Part shown: positions 42,990 to 51,209 of the stretch, in pieces
Layout: each line of letters begins with the position of its first letter
Numbering within the stretch: position 1 is the first letter of the stretch
NCBI RefSeq assembly: GCF_035609205.1
Contig: NZ_CP141184.1
Location: forward strand, 4,037,001-4,101,000
Direction of reading: 5' to 3'
Source: Hymenobacter sp. GOD-10R
GTDB lineage: Bacteria > Bacteroidota > Bacteroidia > Cytophagales > Hymenobacteraceae
DNA: 64,000 nucleotides
The notes under the pieces: generated by a model
What the model saw: the letters and a program-made list of their open reading frames with translations, nothing else
Told to the model about the DNA's origin: nothing
Database searches by the model: none
Program-made: the position numbers and the translations under genes

Positions 42990-44195
42990 ATGAACCCCAA
43001 CCTGCACCACCTTTTTACCATTGCGCAAAAGCCTGCTCGACGGATCATTGGCCTTATGTCGGGCACTTCGCTCGATGGCCTAGATGTAGCGCTATGCCGC
43101 TTTCAGGGCAATGGAACGACCACACAAGTGCAGGTAGAGCGATTCGCTACGGTGCCTTACACCGAGGAAGTAAAAGCAGAAATCCGCCGCGTATTTGCCA
43201 AGTCTGAAATTGACTTCGAGCACCTCTGCTTATTGAACCCATGGATTGGGCTGCTGCACGCCGACATGGTGCTGGCCTGCTTGCGTGATTGGCAAATTGA
43301 GCCTACCGAAGTAGACTGCATTGCGAGCCACGGGCAAACTGTTTTTCATGCGCCGCAACGCCAACACGGTCACGTTAGCTTTCCGAATGCAACCTTACAA
43401 ATTGGCGACGGCGACCATGTTGCGGTGCGCTCCGGGATTCTGACGATCAGTGACTTTCGCCAGAAACATATTGCCGCTGGCGGCGAGGGAGCTCCGTTGG
43501 CTGCTTACGGCGATTACCTACTGCTTTCGAAAGCCGGTGAAGACCGCATCTTGCTGAACATGGGGGGCATTGCCAACTTTACCTACTTACCTGGCTCCCT
43601 CGATCCGGCTAAGGTATTTGCCACCGATGTGGGCACCGGCAACACTTTACTCGACGCCTTCACCCGGCACTTCTTTCCCGAAAAAAGCTTCGATGCCAAC
43701 GGCGACCTAGCTGCGCAAGGGCAGGTACACCAACCGCTGCTCGCCGCGCTGCTGGCGAATCCTTTCTTTGCCGCCGACTTTCCCAAGACGACCGGCCCGG
43801 AGCTATTCAGCATGGCTTACGTGGCTACCGCGCAACAGCGCGCCCAGGCTACCAACCTGTCTCCAGTCGATCTGCTCGCCACGCTCACGCAGTTTAGTGC
43901 CGAAGGAATTATCCAGGCTATTGAGCGGTGCGCCCCCACGGCATCGACTGCCAACCTAGCTATTTACGCCAGCGGCGGCGGCACTTACAACACGGTTTTG
44001 ATGAATACGCTGCGTGAGCGGCTGCCGCGCTTCGCTTTCCACACCACGGCCGACCTAGGTATCCACCCCGACGCGAAAGAAGCAGTCCTATTTGCTACGC
44101 TGGCAAACGAATGCTTGGTCGGGAACCCAGCGGCTCAGCCTAGTCAACCGGGCAGCCCTGCTATTTCGATGGGTAAAATTTCGTTTGCGCAGTAA
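42990..44195 (+). CDS. anmK: Anhydro-N-acetylmuramic acid kinase
   Basis: 401 residues from the ATG at 42990 (MNPNLHH); the frame extends upstream to 42669, but that stretch overlaps the divergent thioesterase and is not family-like. IIGLMSGTSLDGLDVALC is the phosphate-1 loop, IASHGQTVFH and GDGDHVAVRSGILTISDFR the substrate region with catalytic Asp, and NMGGIANFTYLP plus FATDVGTGNTLLDAF complete the AnmK signature. It cleaves and phosphorylates 1,6-anhydroMurNAc to MurNAc-6-P in cytosolic peptidoglycan recycling. No other recycling gene is adjacent. Confidence 0.96.
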   Translation: MNPNLHHLFTIAQKPARRIIGLMSGTSLDGLDVALCRFQGNGTTTQVQVERFATVPYTEEVKAEIRRVFAKSEIDFEHLCLLNPWIGLLHADMVLACLRDWQIEPTEVDCIASHGQTVFHAPQRQHGHVSFPNATLQIGDGDHVAVRSGILTISDFRQKHIAAGGEGAPLAAYGDYLLLSKAGEDRILLNMGGIANFTYLPGSLDPAKVFATDVGTGNTLLDAFTRHFFPEKSFDANGDLAAQGQVHQPLLAALLANPFFAADFPKTTGPELFSMAYVATAQQRAQATNLSPVDLLATLTQFSAEGIIQAIERCAPTASTANLAIYASGGGTYNTVLMNTLRERLPRFAFHTTADLGIHPDAKEAVLFATLANECLVGNPAAQPSQPGSPAISMGKISFAQ

Positions 44196-44263
44196 TGAGT
44201 GACTGAGTGGCTTCGCACTGAGTGACTGAGTAAAAAATGACGTTCAACAACCTGCTCAGCCAC

Positions 44264-44992
44264 TCAACTACGGAGCGTCAGGCGGGCTAGATATTGCTGC
44301 TGATCGTCTTCGTCTACGAACTCCACTTCATACCCGGCGGCTTCGGCGTAATCCTGCAAGATCGTTGGGTCGGCAAAGAGCCACGGGAAGCTAGGCCCGG
44401 TTTCGTCTTTGTAGGTCATGGTGTACTCTACCTCGCCGTAATAAGGCCCGTTAAGATTAAGCACCAGGGCACCTTCTTCGTCTTCGTAGAGGTAGCTGAT
44501 ATCAGAGGAAGTAGCCAGAATCTGGCCGCCGGGCGCCAGCAAAGAGCGCGCATGCACCAGAAATTTCTCCAGCCCTTCCAGGTTTCCAACTAGTCCTAGG
44601 CCATTCATGAGCATCAGAATGGTATCGAAATGCTCTTGGGTGGCGGGCGCGTCGAAGATGTCGTGACGGGCTACTTCCCGCACGCCCCTAGCTTGCATGA
44701 CTTCTATGGCTCCCGCTGATACGTCGATGGCTTTCACCTCGAAGCCACGGCTTTGCAGCTCTAGCGCGTGTGCCCCGGCCCCGGCACCAGCATCAAGAAT
44801 ACGGCCGCGGCATTCTTCCAACGCGGTGCGCTCTAGCTCAGGCATTTCCCATAGCGTGCGAAATAAGTAGCTGGCGGGCAGCTTATCCTCTTCCGTAACA
44901 TTGGAATGCACGATGACAGTGGCGCGCTTGTCGCCGTGTTGATACGCAAGCAGCGCCTGACCAATTGGGTCAGCAATGGGTGAATGTGACAT
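44264..44992 (-). CDS. Class I SAM-dependent methyltransferase
   Basis: 242 residues. Motif I is RILDAGAGAGAHALELQSRG, followed by VKAIDVSAGAIEVMQARGV (acidic residue of motif II) and FDTILMLMNGLGLVGNLEGLEKFL (motif IV/V), then LLAPGGQILATSSDISYLY. The Rossmann methyltransferase fold is clear; the C-terminal part with acidic stretches is not diagnostic. Cytosolic, substrate unknown. Convergent with anmK. Confidence 0.9.
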   Translation of the reverse strand: MSHSPIADPIGQALLAYQHGDKRATVIVHSNVTEEDKLPASYLFRTLWEMPELERTALEECRGRILDAGAGAGAHALELQSRGFEVKAIDVSAGAIEVMQARGVREVARHDIFDAPATQEHFDTILMLMNGLGLVGNLEGLEKFLVHARSLLAPGGQILATSSDISYLYEDEEGALVLNLNGPYYGEVEYTMTYKDETGPSFPWLFADPTILQDYAEAAGYEVEFVDEDDQQQYLARLTLRS

Positions 44993-45122
44993 AGGGCAAA
45001 GATAGGTGGACGTAGCCAGCGGGTAGGCATTTGTAACTAATACGTAAGCCTAGCGGTTTTGAGCAGTGACGAGAAAATGCGTTGGCCTGAGGCCACCAGC
45101 AGCTAGCCAACACCTGATTCTT

Positions 45123-45317
45123 ATGCCCCACGCCAAGCCAGACGGCACGCCCCACTTCACGAAGTCGACCCTACCCACCAAGATCTGCCTGACCTGCGGC
45201 CGGCCTTTTGCCTACCGCAAGAAGTGGCGCAACTGCTGGGAAGAAGTGAAGTATTGCGGCGAAAAGTGCCAGCGCAACAAGCCTCGGGCGCAAGACGCAA
45301 TGACTGCCGCGAGCTAG
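45123..45317 (+). CDS. DUF2256-family small zinc-binding protein
   Basis: 64 residues from the ATG at 45123 (MPHAKPDG). ICLTCGRPFAYRKKWRNCWEEVKYCGEKCQRNK shows the DUF2256 pattern, with CxxC near the start and a second Cys pair (YCGEKC), a compact treble-clef-like zinc site. Function unknown; in other bacteria the family is often found near photolyase or cryptochrome genes, which are not seen here. An ATG at 45066 is less likely. Confidence 0.85.
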   Translation: MPHAKPDGTPHFTKSTLPTKICLTCGRPFAYRKKWRNCWEEVKYCGEKCQRNKPRAQDAMTAAS

Positions 45318-45404
45318 GCTCCAGCGATTCCGCGGGGTGGTGCATCCTTGCTAGGCTTGTTTGCGTTGTTGGGCTGACCACTTACTCTTTTCCGCCTCTC
45401 CCCC

Positions 45405-45794
45405 ATGGCCAGTAACCTCGATTACCTCGATCCTTCTCTGTTGCCGCTCGAAGAAAAAGTCACGGCTTACCTCGCAGCCGAAGAAGAGCTGCGCAAAGCA
45501 TCCATCACGGCCCGTAACCTGCCCGTGATGGATGCCGAAGTAACTGAATCGGAGCAGGAATTCGATCAACGCCCTGCCACCGGCAGCTTCGATCAACAAG
45601 CCGACGAAGTGCAGCTCAAGCTCCAGAACATGCAGGAGGACCTAGCTAGCTTACGCCAGGAAATTCTAGAGCTACTGCCCGTGCGCGACGAATTTGTGAA
45701 AGTAAACCTAGGGTACGGCCCCAGCCGCGTGGGAGCCTTTGCCATCAAAGCGCTCGACGGCGGCACCGACTACGAGCTGCGCATTGTGCATTAA
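45405..45794 (+). CDS. Hypothetical coiled-coil protein
   Basis: 129 residues, no family recognised. The N-terminal half is acidic and helical (LLPLEEKVTAYLAAEEELRKA), and residues about 65-92 form a coiled coil (QQADEVQLKLQNMQEDLASLRQEILELL). The C-terminal segment (VKVNLGYGPSRVGAFAIKALDGGTDYELRIVH) looks like a small beta structure. Probably soluble and oligomeric. It follows the DUF2256 gene by 87 bp and ends at a strong bidirectional terminator. Confidence 0.7.
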   Translation: MASNLDYLDPSLLPLEEKVTAYLAAEEELRKASITARNLPVMDAEVTESEQEFDQRPATGSFDQQADEVQLKLQNMQEDLASLRQEILELLPVRDEFVKVNLGYGPSRVGAFAIKALDGGTDYELRIVH

Positions 45795-45806
45795 GCTTTA
45801 GTTGCC

Positions 45807-45862
45807 TTAAGCAGTAGCCCGTAGCGTGGAAATTCGTCCCGTGCTACGGGCTACTGCTTTAA
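45807..45862. terminator. Bidirectional terminator between convergent genes
   Basis: AAGCAGTAGCCCGTAGC and GCTACGGGCTACTGCTT form a perfect 17-bp stem around a 17-nt loop, flanked by TTAA/TTTAA. It lies just past the coiled-coil gene and overlaps the last codon of the DUF294 gene on the other strand. Confidence 0.85.
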
Positions 45863-47766
45863 TAAAGCGACTTGGTAAAGCCAACCTTGATGCGCACCTG
45901 AAAGTCGGAAATCACCTTGAATATTTCCTTGAGCGTCACCTGCTCTACTTTCGTTAGCTTGTTGGGGTCTAGGTAGTTGTCAGGCATGGTGCGGTCGTTG
46001 ATGATCTGCACAGCTTGTTTCTTCAGGCGCATACCCATCAGGTAATAATACGCGTGCAGCAATTCATGGTACTCCTTCTCGGTGAACACTTGCTCGTGCC
46101 ACAGCGCCTCTAGCCGTTCGCCGGTGTTTGTGAGAAAGATGCGGTGCTTAAGGGCATACACCCGCACCAAGTCCACGATGGGCGTCATGGTTTTCTTCAG
46201 GTTGAACACCTGCTGATTGCCCCTAGCAAACGTGCGGATGTTGCGGAAGAACGTCAATGATGGCTCGTATTGCAGCGCATTTTTGGTCATGTGGAAGAAG
46301 AAGCTATCCAAGGGACCTTGCAGCTCTTGGTTCATAAACTCCTTCAACTCGGCCATGATGCTTGGCTCGCCGTAGAGGTAGCGGCAGTCGAAAAAGGCCG
46401 AAAACTTCATCACCGTATCCGGGTTAGATTCGGCCATCCACTCCTGGTAGTTGCGCTTCCAGTGCGACAGTGAGTGCGTCCACTTATGGTTTTTTGCCAT
46501 GTAGCCACCCTCGCAGAAGCTAAACCCAATGGAGTTGAGGCGGTCGGAAATGATTTCGGCGAAGCGCAGGAAGTACTCGCGCACCTCCTCGCGGTGTTCG
46601 TTGGCTTTGTCTTCGTAGATAATGGCGTTGTCTTGGTCGGTAAGCAGGGTTTGCTCCTTGCGCCCTTCGCTACCTAGCACCATAAACACGAACTTGGCCG
46701 GCGGCGGGCCCATCTCCACTACCACGCCTTCAATGACGCGCAAGGCAATGGTGTCAGCCACGGCCGTAATAACTTGGTTGACGATTTCAGCCCGCACACC
46801 GCGGTTTAGCAGTTGGTACACCATCTTGGGCACCTCTTCCCAGCGGCGCTTCAGCTCATTGACCGACAGCGCCTGCCGCACCGATTGAATAAACACAAAC
46901 GGCGACTGTCCTTGGTCGCTCAACAGCTTGTTCCGACTGATAAAGCCGATGTACTCGCCGTTGCGGCTGATCAGCAGGTAGCGCGTTTTGGTACGGAACA
47001 TCAGCAACAGCGCCTCGTACACGTACGCCGTACTTTCGATGGACAGCACCGGCGCATCCATAATGCTCGCCACCGGCGAATCAGTGGGCGCTTGCTGGGC
47101 CACCACATTGTCACGCAGTGTGATATCCGTCACGTACCCGATAACGTTCGATTGCGCATCAGTTACAAACAAGCAGCTGGTTTTGCCTTCCGCCATGGCG
47201 CGGGCCGCTTCGTACACGGGGGCATCCTGCGGGCAAGTCACCAAATCGCGGAATTCGATGGCTTCGATACGGCGCGAGTAGAACTGGTCGGCGGCAATGG
47301 CATTTTCTTCCGGAGCCCGCGACGGTTTCACGAAATGCGCGTACTCATCATCGAGCATGCGCTGCCCATAACGGGCGGTGAAATAATGGAAGAAGTTCTC
47401 GTACGCTTGGCACAAGGCCTTGAAGTCGTGGCGGTGCAGGAAGTACACCAGCGTGCCTTTCTTGGCAATGACTGTGCGAATCGACCGTTTTTTGTTCAGC
47501 AGAATAGATACGCCGCCGTAGCAAGAACCTCGGCGGTAATACTCAATTACGCGCTTGTTCTGCTCACTATCGTAGAAAAACGTTTCGTACTCGCCTTCGA
47601 CCACAATCTCTACCCCGCGCATTTTCGACTCGTCCTGCAAGTGAATCACGGCTTCTTTCGGGTGCCGTATCTCTTGCAACAGATCTACTACCCCCCGCAG
47701 CACATCCTCGGACAGCACGTTGAAGGGCGTTACAGTTTTCAGAAAAGCTAAGCGTTCCTCGTTCAT
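45859..47766 (-). CDS. DUF294 nucleotidyltransferase-like protein with cNMP-binding and CBS domains
   Basis: 635 residues from the ATG at 47766 (MNEERLAFL); upstream in-frame codons to 47850 are unlikely. A cyclic-nucleotide-binding-like domain (about 10-130; VEIVVEGEYETFFY, YRRGSCYGGVSILLNK) is followed by two CBS domains (about 170-295; TSCLFVTDAQSNVIGYVTD and TKTRYLLISRNGEYIGFIS), then a DUF294 GlnD-like nucleotidyltransferase domain with VLGSEGRKEQTLLTDQDNAI (the DxD metal site) and a C-terminal helical DUF294_C domain. Presumed signal-responsive nucleotidyltransferase of unknown target. The adjacent exonuclease on the same strand is a known recurrent neighbour. Confidence 0.92.
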   Translation of the reverse strand: MNEERLAFLKTVTPFNVLSEDVLRGVVDLLQEIRHPKEAVIHLQDESKMRGVEIVVEGEYETFFYDSEQNKRVIEYYRRGSCYGGVSILLNKKRSIRTVIAKKGTLVYFLHRHDFKALCQAYENFFHYFTARYGQRMLDDEYAHFVKPSRAPEENAIAADQFYSRRIEAIEFRDLVTCPQDAPVYEAARAMAEGKTSCLFVTDAQSNVIGYVTDITLRDNVVAQQAPTDSPVASIMDAPVLSIESTAYVYEALLLMFRTKTRYLLISRNGEYIGFISRNKLLSDQGQSPFVFIQSVRQALSVNELKRRWEEVPKMVYQLLNRGVRAEIVNQVITAVADTIALRVIEGVVVEMGPPPAKFVFMVLGSEGRKEQTLLTDQDNAIIYEDKANEHREEVREYFLRFAEIISDRLNSIGFSFCEGGYMAKNHKWTHSLSHWKRNYQEWMAESNPDTVMKFSAFFDCRYLYGEPSIMAELKEFMNQELQGPLDSFFFHMTKNALQYEPSLTFFRNIRTFARGNQQVFNLKKTMTPIVDLVRVYALKHRIFLTNTGERLEALWHEQVFTEKEYHELLHAYYYLMGMRLKKQAVQIINDRTMPDNYLDPNKLTKVEQVTLKEIFKVISDFQVRIKVGFTKSLY

Positions 47767-47912
47767 AGAGCGGGCATCATAAAAAGAAGTGCGTAAGGTA
47801 GCTAGGCACATAATACAATACGGAGTCGCAATTTCAGCAATAAGCGGCAAGCTACCTGCCTCGGATGATGGCTACCAGGGCCGCAAGTCAGCTTTGCAAA
47901 GGCTCGCAACTC

Positions 47913-48593
47913 CTACAGTTGCCACCAACGACGGCGTTGCACCGCAATTTCTTTCGGTAGCTGCTGGTGCGCAATCGTTTGCTCGTTTATGTCGCCTTTG
48001 CGTAGTAATTCGAAAAAACAACGGGCCGCTGCTTGGGCATCTACCCGGGCATCATGCTGGTGCAGCAAGGGCTCGTGGAAAAGCCGTTTGTACAAATCAC
48101 CCAGTGATAAGTATCGCTGTTGCGCCGGCCGCACGAATCGTTCGGTCAGCTTCATGGTGCAAAAAGTGGGTAAGCTTTGTAAAGGGTTGTCGATTTGGGC
48201 GCGGTAGAACCCAGCCCCGAGCATATGCAGATCCAATTCCATGAAGTGCGCTACTACGAGCGGCTGGTACTGGGATAGGTCATCGTGTAAGCGCTGCATT
48301 ACCAAGCTTCTACTTTGACCATGTGCTTGCAAAAACGCAGAGGTCAGCCCGTGAACCTTGCCAGACGACGGGCTAATCGCGACATCCTCTGGCAGCGACA
48401 AGTAGTGATTTTCGGCCTTTACCTGCTCTCCTTCCTTGGTATAAATCACCCAAGCTAGCTGCACGATGTAGGGCCAGTTCTGCTCGGCCGCATACGGTTG
48501 GCTCCAGTCGGTAGGCAGTCCTGACGTTTCCGTATCAACGAATAGCAAAAACTCTCTCACAACCCTTAAATCTTGGATACGCCGCCGGAACAA
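47913..48593 (-). CDS. DEDDh-type 3'-5' exonuclease (DnaQ-like)
   Basis: 226 residues. Exo I is FLLFVDTETSGLP with the catalytic Asp and Glu, Exo II is LVVAHFMELDLHMLG and Exo III is HQHDARVDAQAAARCF with the catalytic His-x4-Asp. VIYTKEGEQV and VHGLTSAFLQAHG are usual DnaQ-fold elements. It may act in DNA proofreading or in RNA/oligonucleotide trimming. A GTG at 48560 gives a more compact start than the ATG at 48593. It lies upstream of the DUF294 gene on the same strand, about 145 bp apart. Confidence 0.9.
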   Translation of the reverse strand: MFRRRIQDLRVVREFLLFVDTETSGLPTDWSQPYAAEQNWPYIVQLAWVIYTKEGEQVKAENHYLSLPEDVAISPSSGKVHGLTSAFLQAHGQSRSLVMQRLHDDLSQYQPLVVAHFMELDLHMLGAGFYRAQIDNPLQSLPTFCTMKLTERFVRPAQQRYLSLGDLYKRLFHEPLLHQHDARVDAQAAARCFFELLRKGDINEQTIAHQQLPKEIAVQRRRWWQL

Positions 48594-48925
48594 CTGCGGC
48601 TGATGGTAGCTAGGTGCTTCCGTTGGTGAAGGTAGCAGCCCCCAATTTTTTCACCTATTGACGGAGCTAGTTGACTCCGCGTTCTAGTAATTAACACAAA
48701 ACTGCACATTTATTCACTCAATTAGCACAAACGATTGTGTAGTTTCGCCCCAAATCGTTGTGCTACTTCCCAAGAATGCCTACTTTGCCGGCCTGAATCC
48801 GGTTTTCAGCCGGTGCTTGTGTCCGTACGTAAGCATTCTATAGACAAGCGTAGTCTCTTCCGTCCCGATTCGGCTGCACATTCTTCTCGTCCAAACGCCT
48901 TTTCAATTTATCCCATTTTCTTTTC
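48594..48925. other. Divergent promoter region between exonuclease and transketolase
   Basis: A 332-bp non-coding stretch. It contains the small palindrome CACAA-ACGA-TTGTG (48726-48739) immediately before a -7-like box. No other gene was found. Confidence 0.5.
48740..48747 (+). promoter_or_regulatory. Candidate -7 box for transketolase
   Basis: TAGTTTCG matches TAnnTTTG with one mismatch and abuts the palindrome CACAAACGATTGTG, which could be an operator. The leader to the tkt start would be about 175 nt. Confidence 0.4.
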
Positions 48926-50980
48926 ATGGCATCAACAACCACCTCCCTGGAACAGCTTAGCGTCGATACAATCCGACTTCTATCGGTAGATATGGTGCAA
49001 AAAGCCAACTCGGGTCACCCTGGTCTGCCGCTGGGCGCTGCCCCGATGGCGTACGTATTGTGGTCACGCTTCTTGCGTTTCAACCCACAAGACCCCAAAT
49101 GGCCCAACCGGGACCGGTTTGTGCTGTCGGCTGGCCACGGATCGGCCCTGCTTTATAGCCTGCTCCATCTTTATGGCTACGACCTGACTATGGATGAGCT
49201 GAAGCAGTTCCGCCAAGCAGGCGCCCGCACTCCCGGCCACCCCGAGTCGAACGTGACGCCCGGTGTAGAGGTAACCACGGGGCCCCTCGGTCAGGGCTTC
49301 GCTAACGGAGTGGGTATGGCCATGGCAGAGGCGCACCTAGCTGCTACCTACAATAAGCCTGGCCACGAAGGCATTCAGGACCACTACACCTACTCCATCG
49401 TCAGCGACGGCGACTTGATGGAAGGTGTCGCTTCAGAAGCAGCTTCGCTGGCTGGTCACTTGCAGCTAGGTAAGCTCATCTACCTCTACGACGACAACAA
49501 TATCTCGCTCGACGGCCCCACGAGCCTAGCTTATACCGAAGACGCCATGAAGCGCTTCGACGCGTACGGCTGGCACACTCAACACGTAGCGGACGGCAAC
49601 AACCTCGACGAGATTGAAGCCGCTATCAAGGCCGCTCAAGAAGTAAAAGACAAGCCGTCGATTATTGCGGTGAAAACCATTATCGGCTTCGGTTCGCCGC
49701 TGGCTGGCACCAGCAAGTCACACGGCAGCCCACTTGGCCCCGACAACGTAAAGAAAACCAAGGAGTTCTACGGCTGGGACCCCGAAGCAACGTTCGTAGT
49801 ACCCGACGAAGTGTACGAGCACTTGCGCGCACCCGGCCAACAAGGCGCCGAGTTGCAAAAAGAATGGGATGCCAAGTTCCAGCAGTATGAGCAGGAGTTC
49901 AAAGCGGAAGCCGACCAGTTCCACGTTTCCTTCAACGGCGACCTGCCCGAAGGTTGGGACAAAGACCTACCGGTGTACACGCCCGCCGATGGTGAGCTAG
50001 CTACCCGCCAAGCCTCAGGTAAGGCGCTGGTGGCTATTAAGAAAGCTGTGCCCTTTATGTTCGGTGGTTCGGCTGACCTAGCTTCGTCGAACGAAATGGA
50101 CAAGTCGGGCGACGACTCGTTTCAGCCCGGCCACTACGAGCGCAGCAACATCTGGTTTGGGGTGCGTGAGCACGCCATGGGCGGCATCATGAATGGCATT
50201 GCCCACCATGCTGGCCTGCGAACCTACGGCGGTACCTTCCTCACCTTCTCCGATTACATGCGCGGCGCTATCCGCCTCACGGCCCTGGCCGAGTCGGCTT
50301 CGACGTTCGTGTTCACCCACGACAGCATTGGCCTCGGCGAAGACGGCCCTACGCACCAGCCCATCGAGCAAATCGTGTCGCTGCGTACGCTGCCCAACGT
50401 GGTAGTATTGCGCCCCGGCGACGCTAACGAAACGACTGAAGCGTGGCGCATTGCCATGAACACGCCGAAGTCGCCGGTCTGCCTCATTTTGTCGCGCCAG
50501 AAACTGCCGATCTTCGACCAGAGCACCATGGGTTCGGCCCGCGAAGGTGTTGCCAAAGGCGCTTACATCCTGAGCGAAGCCGACGGTGGCACGCCCAAGC
50601 TTATCCTCATCGCAACGGGTTCGGAAGTGAGCCTAGCCTTGGCCTCGCAGAAGGCGCTGCAAGAAGAAGGTATTGCTACCCGCGTGGTGAGCATGCCGTC
50701 GTGGGAGCTGTTTGAGCACCAAGACAAAGCCTACAAAGAGCAAGTGTTGCCGCCTTCCGTGCGCAAGCGTGTAACCATTGAGGCGGGTTCGCCGATCGGT
50801 TGGGCCAAGTACGCTACCGACGAGGGCACCAGCATCAGCATGAACCGCTTCGGCGAGTCGGCTCCGGCTGAGCACCTGTTCGAAGAGTTCGGCTTCACAG
50901 TGGAGAATGTGGTGAAAACCGCGCACACTGTATTGCAAGAGCAACCTGCCGAAGAAGACAAGAAGCAAGTCGTTTCGTAA
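48926..50980 (+). CDS. tkt: Transketolase
   Basis: 684 residues, full length. The thiamine-diphosphate domain has [38 protein letters not shown] and [18 protein letters not shown] (GDG...N motif, with DDNNISLDG). The pyrimidine domain has [21 protein letters not shown] and [18 protein letters not shown], and the C-terminal domain is complete. It transfers two-carbon ketol units in the non-oxidative pentose phosphate pathway in the cytosol. The transaldolase-isomerase fusion follows on the same strand after a terminator-like hairpin, so both may be regulated in parallel rather than strictly as one operon. Confidence 0.97.
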   Translation: MASTTTSLEQLSVDTIRLLSVDMVQKANSGHPGLPLGAAPMAYVLWSRFLRFNPQDPKWPNRDRFVLSAGHGSALLYSLLHLYGYDLTMDELKQFRQAGARTPGHPESNVTPGVEVTTGPLGQGFANGVGMAMAEAHLAATYNKPGHEGIQDHYTYSIVSDGDLMEGVASEAASLAGHLQLGKLIYLYDDNNISLDGPTSLAYTEDAMKRFDAYGWHTQHVADGNNLDEIEAAIKAAQEVKDKPSIIAVKTIIGFGSPLAGTSKSHGSPLGPDNVKKTKEFYGWDPEATFVVPDEVYEHLRAPGQQGAELQKEWDAKFQQYEQEFKAEADQFHVSFNGDLPEGWDKDLPVYTPADGELATRQASGKALVAIKKAVPFMFGGSADLASSNEMDKSGDDSFQPGHYERSNIWFGVREHAMGGIMNGIAHHAGLRTYGGTFLTFSDYMRGAIRLTALAESASTFVFTHDSIGLGEDGPTHQPIEQIVSLRTLPNVVVLRPGDANETTEAWRIAMNTPKSPVCLILSRQKLPIFDQSTMGSAREGVAKGAYILSEADGGTPKLILIATGSEVSLALASQKALQEEGIATRVVSMPSWELFEHQDKAYKEQVLPPSVRKRVTIEAGSPIGWAKYATDEGTSISMNRFGESAPAEHLFEEFGFTVENVVKTAHTVLQEQPAEEDKKQVVS

Positions 50981-50987
50981 GGCCTCG

Positions 50988-51052
50988 CGCGAGGCTTTTG
51001 CTTGGTGCCCGGGTGAGTAACTTTCACCTAGGCACCAAGTAAAAGCCTCGCG
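50988..51052 (+). terminator. Long hairpin terminator after tkt
   Basis: CGCGAGGCTTTTGCTTGGTGCC pairs over its length with GGCACCAAGTAAAAGCCTCGCG, with one mismatch, and an inner GGGTGA/TTCACC stem. It starts 8 bp past the tkt stop. The hairpin is followed by TTATTGTTCTTATT. Confidence 0.8.
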
Positions 51053-51209
51053 TTATTGTTCTTATTAAATCGTAGAACGTATGCGCTGTTAGCATTGCTG
51101 ATGTCAGGACCTAGCCTGCAAACGCAGTTAGACTTCCTTGCTTGAGGCGGCATCGGCCCCTCCGCTCAGCACGCGCCATTCATAAAACGGTTCTTTCAAC
51201 CCCACTTTC

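Noticed and set aside
46813..47751. A 312-codon plus-strand ORF
   Set aside because: It lies wholly antisense to the DUF294/CBS gene, whose domains are clear; its composition (high His/Arg/Gln/Val) is typical of an antisense frame.
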